This document shows, piece after piece, positions 24,820 through 33,039 of a stretch of 47,514 nt of DNA. Below the pieces are notes generated by a model. The model was not told the origin of the DNA and ran no database searches. It saw nothing but the letters and a program-made list of their open reading frames with translations. A program made the translations under genes and the position numbers. Each line of letters begins with the position of its first letter. The stretch's first letter is position 1. This stretch comes from CAYMCO01 sp964388955. GTDB taxonomy: Bacteria > Chloroflexota > Anaerolineae > Anaerolineales > E44-bin32. The DNA lies in NCBI GenBank assembly GCA_964388955.1, contig CAYMCO010000040.1:1-47514 (forward strand). The letters run 5' to 3'.

Positions 24820-25314
24820 CTATGCGGTGCGGTGGCTTGAAGGCCAGGTTCCCATGACTTGCCGCAGGATGGCAAACTCGCCGATGTGATACGCGTTGTG
24901 GTCCGCAACGATCAGGATCTCACGGAACACCGTATAGTCCTTGGCATGTGGGATGGGCGCGGTCAGATCCAGATCGGGATCCTGGATCATGCCCTGCAGC
25001 GCGCGGAGATCGGCGTTGAAGCCGGTGATGATCCCCTCCCATCGATCGCGATCTGCCCGCATCTCGCGGGCTGGCCAGTATTCGTCCGGCCATACGGGCG
25101 ATATGTGATCGGGATCTCGGATGAACTCGAGCACATCCCATTGGGCGATGCGCATGTGCTCCAAGAGCTGCCAGGGTGTATAGGGCACGTTTGGCGGCTT
25201 GTGGTTGATGGCCTCCATGGGGAAATCTGCGACGGCTTGATCGAAGCTCATGTGGGAATTCCCGCCGCGCAGCAGGGCGAGCAGTTGCTCACGAATCACT
25301 TCATCGGCACTCAT
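24820..25314 (-). CDS. DinB-like four-helix protein
   Basis: A 164-residue DinB/YfiT-type helical-bundle protein. The metal-binding histidines are visible: one in LLEHMRIAQWDVLEF (helix 2) and two in VADHNAYHIGEFAILRQ (helix 4). This superfamily includes thiol S-transferases using bacillithiol or mycothiol, and DNA-damage-induced proteins of unknown activity. FREILIVADHNAYHIGEF is a typical block. ATG 25314 has GAAGGAGGG upstream; the open frame runs further to 25479 but the extension looks non-coding. Convergent with the cold-shock gene. Confidence 0.82.
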   Translation of the reverse strand: MSADEVIREQLLALLRGGNSHMSFDQAVADFPMEAINHKPPNVPYTPWQLLEHMRIAQWDVLEFIRDPDHISPVWPDEYWPAREMRADRDRWEGIITGFNADLRALQGMIQDPDLDLTAPIPHAKDYTVFREILIVADHNAYHIGEFAILRQVMGTWPSSHRTA

Positions 25315-25837
25315 GGCCCCTCCTTCTCTTCCATTTACGGTCAACATGCATCTCGGCCTTCGGCATCCATCCGCATCCAGGATCGCCACTTCGGAAGGCG
25401 GCTCGCTTGGGGATCCTGCGAGCCATCTGCCCCACAGGCGGCTCACGCCGCTGCCGCAGGGGAGTCGCCGGCCATCCAATTATCGATCCATTGGCCGAAT
25501 CCGTCGAGGCGGGGAGAGCACCTCAGTCTGGCTTGCTCTCTTGACCTCCCCATTCTCTATTGAACGGCACAGGGATTAATCTCCTCATAAGAAAGCGATT
25601 AAGTTCGCATAAGGACCTGCCAACACGATCCAAGTAGATTGGGTATGGGACGAGGCGAGCGTGGATCCGGATGCTCGCCCCCTTTATCATCAACATGGCA
25701 TCGCGCCATTACGAGTGGGGGCGGACCGTTGCGGCCGGTGGATACCGAAAGCCCTCCATGAGTTTGCCGGCCCCAATGAAGCAATCCAGCATAAGGCAAG
25801 TCCGCCAATCCCGACTGCGCGAGCCGGAGGTGATCCA
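25315..25837. other. divergent spacer with TAAG repeats
   Basis: 523 bases between the DinB-like and NBR1-Ig lipoprotein genes. TCATAAG (25585-25591), GATTAAG (25597-25603) and GCATAAG (25607-25613) are phased at 12 and 10 bp. A -10-like TATGGG lies at 25644-25649. This resembles the TGTAAG cassettes at 21 kb but the spacing to the -10 differs (31 instead of 22 bp). No gene is supported. Confidence 0.4.
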
Positions 25838-27010
25838 ATGGAGAGACTTATCGAACACTCGAAAGCAGAACGCCACTCTCAACTGGCCGTATTGGTCTTG
25901 CTGTCATTGGCCGCAGGGTTGGCCGCATGCGCGCCCCGTTTGAGTGAGAGCGATCAACTCGCCACGGCTGTGGCAGGCACCCAGACAGCGAGCAGCGCGC
26001 AGGGGGAGACACAGACCGCGGTCGCGGCGACGGTGATTGCTACACTGGAGGTGTCGCCCACCCCCACGGAGACTCCGATCCCGCCGAGCCCGACCCCGAC
26101 GGCCACGCCAACCGTCACTCCCACGATCACGCCAACCGTCATCCCCATTCCCCCGGATTGGGTGGCTTTCATCAAGGATGTCACCATCCCCGATGGGACG
26201 AAGATGGATCCGGAGCAGGGCTTCACCAAAGTCTGGCGGTTGGAGAATGTGGGGACCGACACGTGGACGACCGAGTTCTCGCTCGCGTTTGTCTCCGGCT
26301 ATCGGATGGAAGCCCCGAAGGAGATTCCGCTGCGAAGCACTGTGCGCCCCGGTGAAACCATCGATCTGTCGGTGGACATGGTGGCCCCACTTGAGCCCGG
26401 CAAGTATCGCGGCTACTGGGAGCTGAAGAACGGGGCAGGGGAACTCTTCGGTCTGGGTCCGGATGCGGATTCGCCCTTTTGGGTGGACATCCGGGTGGTC
26501 AAGGTCCTCACGCGAGAGGTGTACGACTTTGAGACGCATTACTGCGACGCGCAGTGGAGCAGCGGCGCAGGAAACCTGCCGTGCCCGGGGGACACATCAC
26601 AGAAGGATGGATCAGTCACCTTGCTGCAGGACCCGCGCATGGAGGATGGCCGGACCCACTTGGGCAACGCGTTGCTGACTCGGCCGGAGAATGTCGATCG
26701 CGGCTACATCCAGGGCGTGTATCCGCCCTTCAAGGTCAAGGACGGCGATCATTTCAAGGCGCAACTGTCGTGCCCGCACAACGTGAAGGATTGCCTGGTC
26801 AATTTCATCCTCGAGTATCAGGTCGGGGATGGGAAGGTCAAGGAACTTCACCGCTGGAAGGAAGCCAACGAAGGCCTAATCTCGATGGCCGATGTCGACC
26901 TGTCCTCCCTCGCTGGCAAGGAGGTGAAGTTCATTCTCACCCTGCGTGCCGGCCGGGATTATGCGGACGGTGAGGCCGGCATCTGGCTGAATCCGGGGAT
27001 CTGGCGCTGA
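25838..27010 (+). CDS. lipoprotein with NBR1-type Ig-like domain
   Basis: A 390-residue extracellular lipoprotein. The signal peptide ends in a good lipobox (AAGLAAC, Cys31). A Thr/Gln region and a Pro-Thr linker (about 70-105) follow. Residues 107-225 match the NBR1 Ig-like (four-tryptophan) domain common in Chloroflexota: FTKVWRLENVGTDTWTTEF, LRSTVRPGETIDLSVDM, GKYRGYWELKNG, FWVDIRV. The last 160 residues form a beta-rich domain of unknown type with four cysteines. The ATG at 25838 is preceded by GGAGGTGATCC (25826-25836), an almost complete match to the 16S anti-SD, but only one base from the ATG. Probably a surface-binding protein. Confidence 0.82.
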   Translation: MERLIEHSKAERHSQLAVLVLLSLAAGLAACAPRLSESDQLATAVAGTQTASSAQGETQTAVAATVIATLEVSPTPTETPIPPSPTPTATPTVTPTITPTVIPIPPDWVAFIKDVTIPDGTKMDPEQGFTKVWRLENVGTDTWTTEFSLAFVSGYRMEAPKEIPLRSTVRPGETIDLSVDMVAPLEPGKYRGYWELKNGAGELFGLGPDADSPFWVDIRVVKVLTREVYDFETHYCDAQWSSGAGNLPCPGDTSQKDGSVTLLQDPRMEDGRTHLGNALLTRPENVDRGYIQGVYPPFKVKDGDHFKAQLSCPHNVKDCLVNFILEYQVGDGKVKELHRWKEANEGLISMADVDLSSLAGKEVKFILTLRAGRDYADGEAGIWLNPGIWR

Positions 27011-27210
27011 ACGCGGCGAGCCGCTTTGCTCGCGGGCCGATTGGGGTGGGGAGCCGGAGTGGGCTACTCCACCCCGCAGGGCTCTAGGCGGCTGGCGTGA
27101 ATTGCCAATCCCGACGGTGCCATTGGTCGTGGCAGATGGTCTAGCTGTCCATAGCGCTCGCACAAATCATCGGATTAATGAAACGGATGAGAGAGCAGCA
27201 CCTCAATTAG

Positions 27211-27234
27211 AGGGAAAGGGGGAGCCCTTTCCCT
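27211..27234. terminator. perfect 10-bp hairpin between convergent genes
   Basis: AGGGAAAGGG (27211-27220), GGAG loop, CCCTTTCCCT (27225-27234). It lies between the convergent lipoprotein and SdrD-B-like genes and can fold on either strand, so it may end both transcripts. No U-tract follows. Two weaker hairpins lie nearer the lipoprotein stop: GCGAGC/GCTCGC at 27016-27033 and GGGGTGG/CCACCCC at 27043-27075. Confidence 0.6.
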
Positions 27235-27280
27235 GATCGAGTGCAAGGGCAAAGGGGGAGGGAAATTGGCGCCACCCGGT

Positions 27281-28621
27281 TCAGCAGCCAGGCCGATCCT
27301 TGTTCTTTCCTTTGCAGGGTTTGGGCCCTTTATCGGCCGAATTTCCTTGATGGTCCTCCGCGGCGCTCGGGTGTCCGCTTTGGTTGCTTTCAGAGGTGTC
27401 GCTGCCGAGGCTGTAGGGGACGACCGGCTGCTGCAGCATCTCCTTGACCTCTTTGAGCGTCATGGCTTGCAGAAGGGAGATGATTGTCTCCGGTGACCTA
27501 AATCCGGCGGGTGTCTGTGATCGATACAGCCTGCAGGCTTTCTTGACTGTCCACTGCCCGTTCAAGGAGATCAGCTCCATGTAGGCTTCCGTGGTCAGGC
27601 CGCAGGCTTCGGCTGCAGAGACATCTGAGGGGTTCGCCGCCTCCGGTCCCGTCGCCGGGTCTTCCCGGCCGGAGATGATCAGCCCCAAGTTGAATCCCTT
27701 GAGGCCGGCGTCGCCCAGGAGGATCTCGGAGATCTGCCCCCAGCCCTCGCCGCTGGCTCGCATGGCGAGGATCTCTTCCAGGGAAGCCTCGCTTGACTGG
27801 GCCAAGAACAGGGCCCGAGCGATCTCGCCATACCCCCATCCGGCCTCGCCACGCAGTTCAAGCACGTCCAGGAGCGGCACGCCAAAATAGTCCATCAGGG
27901 CCAGGTCGTGCTGGCCAAGCTCCCCCTCCTCCGGTTGAAAATCGCCAAATTCGGCGCTCACCAGCCCATCCTCCGCAGTCAGGGTGACCCTGCGTTCGTT
28001 GCTTGTGGTGCTGAAGTAACCCTCCGGATCCTGCTCTCGGACGACATAGCCGCCGGGCTCGAGGCTATCGAAGGTGAACTCGCCCCCCTCGGAGCTTGTA
28101 CCCTGGGAAAGCTGCGTCCCCTGGTCATCCAGCAGGGTCAACTCGGCGCCACCGATTCCAGGTTCGCCGTCATCTTGCGAACGGCTGCGGTTGGCGTCGT
28201 TGTAGATCAGCACCTGGATGCCCCTGACCTGCGGCGCCACATCTCCAAAAAGAAACGTCTCGGAGAAGCCGGGATAGAAGAAGAAAGTGCGGATGTTCTC
28301 CGTCGTGCTCTCATGCCCTTGAGGATCAATCTCCTCCAGCGTGTACCAGCCCATCGTTCCGGCCGTGAAGAGAAACAGGCCGCTCTCGTTCGTGTGGGTA
28401 ACCTGTGTCGCCTCCGAAGGGTCTGTCAGGCGCACCTCGACGCCCTCGATTCCGGGCTCATCGGCGCCCCGCGCCCCATTCCCGTCGAGGTCAAGGAACA
28501 CGAAGCCGGCGATGTAGCTTGTAAACTGGCTTGGGCCGGCCGCCACGGCGCCGATAGGCGCAAGGAGTAAGGCGCAGGTGAGAAGCAGGGACAGGACGCG
28601 CAGGAGAGGTTGGTGTTTCAT
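27281..28621 (-). CDS. secreted SdrD-B-like protein with CKGxxKxxPGC tail (copy 1)
   Basis: A 446-residue exported protein. A signal peptide (1-28) is followed by two SdrD-B/Cna-B-like beta domains (about 36-127 and 133-228; FVFLDLDGNGARGADEPGIE, then LIYNDANRSRSQDDGEPGI). Each has the calcium-type DxDxNG-like loop. Next is a helical region, 240-320, with DYFGVPLLDVLELR and two Gly-Trp-Gly helices (GWGYGEIARALFLAQ, GEGWGQISEILLG). A Cys340/Cys363 pair follows (EACGL and KKACRL, 23 apart). The polypeptide ends with CKGKNKDRPGC. The same C-terminal half is in the paralogue at 29303-30571. No LPXTG or membrane anchor is seen. Surface role likely; function unknown. ATG 28621 has a GGGGG-type site. 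Confidence 0.8.
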   Translation of the reverse strand: MKHQPLLRVLSLLLTCALLLAPIGAVAAGPSQFTSYIAGFVFLDLDGNGARGADEPGIEGVEVRLTDPSEATQVTHTNESGLFLFTAGTMGWYTLEEIDPQGHESTTENIRTFFFYPGFSETFLFGDVAPQVRGIQVLIYNDANRSRSQDDGEPGIGGAELTLLDDQGTQLSQGTSSEGGEFTFDSLEPGGYVVREQDPEGYFSTTSNERRVTLTAEDGLVSAEFGDFQPEEGELGQHDLALMDYFGVPLLDVLELRGEAGWGYGEIARALFLAQSSEASLEEILAMRASGEGWGQISEILLGDAGLKGFNLGLIISGREDPATGPEAANPSDVSAAEACGLTTEAYMELISLNGQWTVKKACRLYRSQTPAGFRSPETIISLLQAMTLKEVKEMLQQPVVPYSLGSDTSESNQSGHPSAAEDHQGNSADKGPKPCKGKNKDRPGC

Positions 28622-28805
28622 AATTGCTTCCCCCTGAATGTGCCCCGGACCGGCCGGCCCGGCCGGGCGCTTATCCGGTGCGACGGCGGATCTTCCGGGA
28701 TCCGCGGCCGCCTGATACCCTAATAATATCTAACAATATCCTAACAAACAAGGTACGCAGGTCCCAGCCGAACCGACCTCGCGCGCAGGTCATAGGCGCT
28801 TTTGC

Positions 28806-28830
28806 AGAGACGTCCCGCCGGGGCGTCTCT
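28806..28830. repeat. palindromic repeat, AGAGACG family
   Basis: AGAGACGTCCC, GCC loop, GGGGCGTCTCT: an 11-bp stem with one T:G wobble. The outer arm (AGAGACG/CGTCTCT) is the same as in the palindrome at 29093-29126, but the inner part differs. Confidence 0.6.
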
Positions 28831-28943
28831 ACGGGTGCCGGACTGGTTGCGGAAACGCGGGTTGGTGGTCTTAGGATCGTTGTGCCAGTTGGAGGTGCAG
28901 AGGCGAATCCAGTTGCGCCCAAGGGATCAAGACGATACTTGTA

Positions 28944-28965
28944 GGGGCGATTCATGAATCGCCCC
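28944..28965. repeat. perfect 22-bp palindrome, GGGGCG family
   Basis: GGGGCGATTCA is followed by its exact reverse complement TGAATCGCCCC. A close relative, GGGCGGTTC-GT-GAACCGCCC, is at 47105-47124 and, imperfectly, near 47309. The A/T to G/C changes occur on both arms, so pairing is kept. Confidence 0.65.
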
Positions 28966-29092
28966 GACGCGCTGGGTGAGGGTGGGGTTGCTTCGCCCGG
29001 AGGGACTCGGCAGACTCCACACGTGGCGTCGCGCGTCATCTGTGCGGTCAACCGGCGGGTTTGTCATTCAGCGCCCGCCGTCTGCGTCGCGC

Positions 29093-29126
29093 CTCGTAGA
29101 GACGCTGCATGCAACGTCTCTACGAG
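29093..29126. repeat. 34-bp palindrome, AGAGACG family
   Basis: CTCGTAGAGACG (29093-29104) and CGTCTCTACGAG (29115-29126) are exact reverse complements. The centre CTGCATGCAA is itself palindromic with one mismatch, giving a nearly perfect 34-bp palindrome. It looks like a REP-type or miniature mobile element. Confidence 0.65.
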
Positions 29127-29254
29127 TGGCGGGGGCATGGGGCCGTGGCAGGTTGGAAGAGAATTCGGAGCAATGTGTTACGGGCGACACACCCCCATCT
29201 GACGCTGATCGTCCGCTCGGAAAACGCCGCCCGTAGGTTGTCCTGGGGAATCGA

Positions 29255-29280
29255 AAAGGCGGGCGATCCCGCCCGCCTTT
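29255..29280 (-). terminator. intrinsic terminator of SdrD-B-like copy 2
   Basis: AAAGGCGGGC (29255-29264) and GCCCGCCTTT (29271-29280) form a perfect 10-bp stem with a 6-base loop. Read on the minus strand, the stem ends in CGCCTTTTC, a short U-tract, 23 bases past the stop of the gene. This is the best intrinsic terminator in the window. Confidence 0.8.
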
Positions 29281-29302
29281 CCTACTGCGTATCCGACCTC
29301 GT

Positions 29303-30571
29303 TCAGCATCCAGGATCGTTCTTATGGTACCCCTTGCAGGCCGGCGGCCCGTGGCTGTCGTCCGTTTCATCGGTGGAGGGGCTCTCAAGGGAAGCGGGAG
29401 CTGAGGTATGGATCATTGCCTTCAACTCCTGCATCTTCATTCCGCTCGCCACAGCATCGAGGATCGCACCAAACTCCGTGCCATTTGTCGCCTCGGCGAA
29501 CAGCTTGCATGCCTTGTTCACGTTGCCCTGGCCGAAGTCCGCCACATATCCGGCGTAATCCTCGACGGCCAAGCCGCATGCCTCCGCCTTGCTCGCCTGG
29601 GCGCCGCTGGGCTCTCCACGACCGGACATGATCAGACCCAGATTGTTGCCCTTCAGGCTGGCCACACCTTCATTGAACTGCTTGACGATGTTCCCCCAGC
29701 CCATCCCGTCGTCCTCTCGTGCGGCGATGATATCCGCGAGCGGCGTATCGGTCATTTGAGAGAGGAACAGGGCGCGGGCGATGTTGCCGAACCCCCAGCC
29801 ATACGTATCCCGCATCTCAAGTACATCCAGCATGGGCACGCCGAAGTAGTCCCAAATCTGGGATTCTTTCTCGGTGATCTCGCCCTCCTCGGGTATGAAA
29901 TCGCCGAAGTCCACTGTGACGGGGGCAGCCCCCACCAGACTTACAGCCACCTCGTTCGGTGTCGTGCTGTAGTAGCCCTCGGGATCCGTCTCCTTGGCGG
30001 TGTAGTCGCCAAGCGGCACATCCGCGAACGAATACAATCCATCCCCGTCCGTCGTCGTGGTGGCGAATACGGAGTCCGACGAGTCTAACAGAGTGACGGT
30101 CACGTTCTCAAGCCCGGCATCACCATCATCGTAGATGCGATTCCGATTGACGTCATCGTAGACCGTACCACCAACCGCACCTGCGAACGCGTCTCCGAAA
30201 TCCACATCTGTGATGGGCGTCGACCCGTCGAATGGGGCGGTGACTTCGTTCGGAGTCGTGCTTGTGTATCCCACGGGGTCCGTCTCGACCACGGTATAGT
30301 CCCCGGCTTCCGTGATGGCAAACCCGTAGGTCCCATCCGCAGCTGTGGTCGTGGTATCTGCGAAGTCGCTTGGGCCGGAGACATCGATCGTTACCCCCTC
30401 GATCCCCACCTCGCCTCCGTCCAGAGCGCCATTCCCATTGGTATCGTGGAAGACCATGCCTGTCAGATTGGCCTCGGGCACAAGGGCGTTCTTTGCGAAG
30501 ACGCCCACAGGTGCGATCAGCAAAGCAGCAATCACCAGCGCACCAACGACAATATTCCTCCGTTTGGACAT
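29303..30571 (-). CDS. secreted SdrD-B-like protein with CKGxxKxxPGC tail (copy 2)
   Basis: A 422-residue paralogue of the protein at 27281-28621. A signal peptide (1-27, cleavage near VFAK) is followed by two SdrD-B-like domains (34-126, MVFHDTNGNGALDGGEVGIE; 133-224, VYDDVNRNRIYDDGDAGLE). The shared C-terminal half has DYFGVPMLDVLEMR, GWGFGNIARALFLSQ, GMGWGNIVKQF and GNNLGLIMSGRGE. Cys332 and Cys355 are 23 apart, as in copy 1. The end reads CKGYHKNDPGC. The beta domains are more regular than in copy 1. ATG 30571 has GGAGGG upstream; the open frame extends to 30679 without a better start. A good terminator follows. Presumably a surface or matrix protein. Confidence 0.82.
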   Translation of the reverse strand: MSKRRNIVVGALVIAALLIAPVGVFAKNALVPEANLTGMVFHDTNGNGALDGGEVGIEGVTIDVSGPSDFADTTTTAADGTYGFAITEAGDYTVVETDPVGYTSTTPNEVTAPFDGSTPITDVDFGDAFAGAVGGTVYDDVNRNRIYDDGDAGLENVTVTLLDSSDSVFATTTTDGDGLYSFADVPLGDYTAKETDPEGYYSTTPNEVAVSLVGAAPVTVDFGDFIPEEGEITEKESQIWDYFGVPMLDVLEMRDTYGWGFGNIARALFLSQMTDTPLADIIAAREDDGMGWGNIVKQFNEGVASLKGNNLGLIMSGRGEPSGAQASKAEACGLAVEDYAGYVADFGQGNVNKACKLFAEATNGTEFGAILDAVASGMKMQELKAMIHTSAPASLESPSTDETDDSHGPPACKGYHKNDPGC

Positions 30572-30824
30572 TTCCACCCTCCGTCTGAGTTCTTGAGCCC
30601 GGGACGCCACATCCCTAACCGAATGGGCCTTGACTTGGTCAGCCCGCGGCAGCCTCCCAAGGGCCTCGCCGACAACCACCTATACAAACGGAAAACTAAT
30701 AAAAGCGTTACACCCAAATTCGGCCTTTTCTTCTCCTGGGTTGTTGGAATTTCAGTGCTCTGGGGGGGAATGGTGCGCGTTTTGGAGAAGCGGGGGCATG
30801 CTTTCGCGGGCCCCGATCTTGGTC

Positions 30825-31349
30825 CTAGGCTCTCTCATGGGAGACGTGCACCTCATAACCGGGGAACAGAGACTGCAGGCGCACGAGCGAGGCCAGAGGA
30901 ATCGCCGGTTCGGTCTCCGGCTCGATCGCTTCACCAGGCGATCCGCCTTCGCCGTCGGCCCCGATCTCACCGGAGCCAAGTATGGAAAGAATCAATCCGC
31001 GGAGCCTGTCCGGCTGGACGTCGGGGCTGATGTAGCTCGGCAAACGGAAATCGGGGGTCATTGCGATCTGCAGCACCGCCGGATCGGTCGCCATCACGAT
31101 CATCGGGGTGCCGGGGTGCTGCAGCCGGATGGCGGCCAAGGCGGAGGCGCCGTACAAGCTGGAGTCGGGCACGTTCACGAGGATCAGGCTCGGTGAGGGC
31201 CGATAGCTCTTGCCGACGAGAATCGTCCCTCCGGGGTCGATTTCCGCCATGTCCAGTTGCGCGCCTAGGGGGAGCAGAGCGGCCTTGAGCATCTCCCGAT
31301 GAGATCGATCTTCGTCGATAATCAATACTCGGAGGGAACGCCGCTGCAT
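30825..31349 (-). CDS. degenerate receiver-domain protein
   Basis: A 174-residue protein whose first 120 residues have the CheY-like receiver pattern: LRVLIIDEDRSHREMLK with the acidic pocket (Asp12, Glu13, Asp14), LILVNV for strand 3, and PMIVMAT for strand 4. The residue in the phosphorylation position is Asn59 (LILVNVPDS) and the conserved lysine is replaced by Ser108 (YISPDV). Phosphorylation is therefore unlikely, and this may be a pseudo-receiver used for protein contacts. The last 50 residues are acidic and disordered, then a short PLASLVRLQSLFPGYEV helix. ATG 31349 has GGAGG upstream. It lies 253 bp upstream of SdrD-B copy 2 on the same strand. Confidence 0.75.
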   Translation of the reverse strand: MQRRSLRVLIIDEDRSHREMLKAALLPLGAQLDMAEIDPGGTILVGKSYRPSPSLILVNVPDSSLYGASALAAIRLQHPGTPMIVMATDPAVLQIAMTPDFRLPSYISPDVQPDRLRGLILSILGSGEIGADGEGGSPGEAIEPETEPAIPLASLVRLQSLFPGYEVHVSHERA

Positions 31350-31602
31350 CCAATGCCTCCGTGCTTGGCTGATGACCTGCCCGCGGTTCGATGAATTCTC
31401 TAGCGATTTGTCGCGTCGGTGTCGCCGTGCATCGGCCCGGAGGTCCCCCATGTTAGGCCGATTTGCGGGTCAATTGCAGAGGGTATAACGGACCGAGCCG
31501 GGATATGTTACACAGGTGCCTGGCGTCTCGACCTAGTACCCGAGGGGGAGACACGCGCCGGCAGATCCCGGGAGGGGAATCGCGAACCGCAACCATCCCA
31601 TC

Positions 31603-32820
31603 CTAGCTGTCAAAGTGGCTCCCGGAGAACACCAATCCGTACCAGAGATAGCCGGCGCACTTGTCGCGGGTGAAATACAGCAGCGCCGCACCTTGCCCGT
31701 CCTGTCCCCATCCCTCGCTATAGACGATCCCCGCAATATCCAGATCCGGTCCGAAGATCCGCTCCGGTGGCATTCCCTCCAATGCCGGGAAATCGGCCCG
31801 ATCTGTGCTGAAGGTCATGCCTCCGGGTTGGTCGGCACGGTAGAGAGAGTTGGCGAATGTCCCAAAAGCCTCTTGCGGGGAGAGCGTCACACCCTCCGAG
31901 CCCCAGTATCCGACGATGAAAGGATCGTTCACCAGGTCTTCATAGATTAATCCGCCCGTGTTGCGAGCCTGCAGGTACTCCTTCACCTTGCTCAACAGGT
32001 ACTCCAGAGAGCGGAAGCTGTGGGGGCCGCAGGCGGTGTTTTCTTCTGCGAGCGCCAACGTGGGCTCAACCGCGGTCGCATACTCGGGAACACACGGCGC
32101 GGCCAGCCCGACCGGCGGTGGGGCGGGTTGAAAGTTGGGGACCATCACCTCCTTGTCCGGTGTCAGGGCGATGGACCCCAGCACAGCCTGCACGTCAGGG
32201 CTACCCGGAGTGAAAACGGGGGCAAATCCCAGCACCAAGCCGTCGCTCCTTCCCACGATGTACAGCTCCCCGCGACCGAACCTGCCCTCGGTGGTCACGT
32301 GAAGCGCCTCTTGACCGTTGACTTCGACGATTTCCGAAGACACCACTTCCGACTCTGAGCCGGCATAAAATTGACTGAGATTGAAGTCCGAGAGTCCCGC
32401 GCCGGCTGTTGCGCCAAAGTCCGAACTCTCCCAATACAGGAAGTCGATCTTGACCGCGCCGGCGTCCTCCGGGATCTGGCTGCGGGGGAAAGTCATGGCA
32501 TACTCGTCATCGTAATTGCGGACAGAGAACGCGCCACGCCCCGTGGGATCTTGCTGCGGGTCGGGGATATCCGCATGCCAGAAGCATGGGATGGCGAAGC
32601 GCAGCCCTGTACGTGGATCCTCCACCACATCCCAATATGGGGAGGGGGCTTCGGTGGGGAGCAGGGTGGCCGCTGGAATTGTCAGTTGAATCCCAGCGGT
32701 TGCTTCGCCGGCCGGCTGGACGGGGGTGGCAGCATCCTCAACCCCCACGAGAACTTGGCCGCAGGCGGCGAGGGCAGTCATGCTCAGGAGGAATGCTGCC
32801 GCTCTGATTATCCGATGCAT
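31603..32820 (-). CDS. secreted lipoprotein, unknown function
   Basis: A 405-residue lipoprotein: signal peptide with a clear lipobox (MTALAAC, Cys20), a Pro/Thr linker, then a domain beginning WDVVEDPRTGLRFAIPCFW that resembles beta-sandwich regions of other Chloroflexota lipoproteins. The C-terminal third (FRSLEYLLSKVKEYLQARN, then WGSEGVTLSPQEAFGTFANS) looks like a separate alpha/beta domain. Internal cysteines may form disulfides. ATG 32820 has GGAG upstream. Gene order (lipoprotein, receiver, SdrD-B proteins, all minus strand) suggests a common surface theme, but gaps of about 250 bp speak against one operon. Divergent from the Mre11-like gene. Confidence 0.7.
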   Translation of the reverse strand: MHRIIRAAAFLLSMTALAACGQVLVGVEDAATPVQPAGEATAGIQLTIPAATLLPTEAPSPYWDVVEDPRTGLRFAIPCFWHADIPDPQQDPTGRGAFSVRNYDDEYAMTFPRSQIPEDAGAVKIDFLYWESSDFGATAGAGLSDFNLSQFYAGSESEVVSSEIVEVNGQEALHVTTEGRFGRGELYIVGRSDGLVLGFAPVFTPGSPDVQAVLGSIALTPDKEVMVPNFQPAPPPVGLAAPCVPEYATAVEPTLALAEENTACGPHSFRSLEYLLSKVKEYLQARNTGGLIYEDLVNDPFIVGYWGSEGVTLSPQEAFGTFANSLYRADQPGGMTFSTDRADFPALEGMPPERIFGPDLDIAGIVYSEGWGQDGQGAALLYFTRDKCAGYLWYGLVFSGSHFDS

Positions 32821-33039
32821 GTCGTCTCCTTCAGAACTTGCACATGGCCGTGGATTTCCGTCTACATACTCTCCGCTGGGGGTGCCCAAATCATATCAGG
32901 CGGGTGATGGAATGAAAACGGCCGGTTACAATTCGGTGACCGCGATCCAGCGTTGATTTCCATCCCCGGGGGGATGTGCACTCCGCGCCCAATCGCGCTA
33001 TATTCAGGCTGGACGCCAGCCATCACCGGAGGTTTCGCT

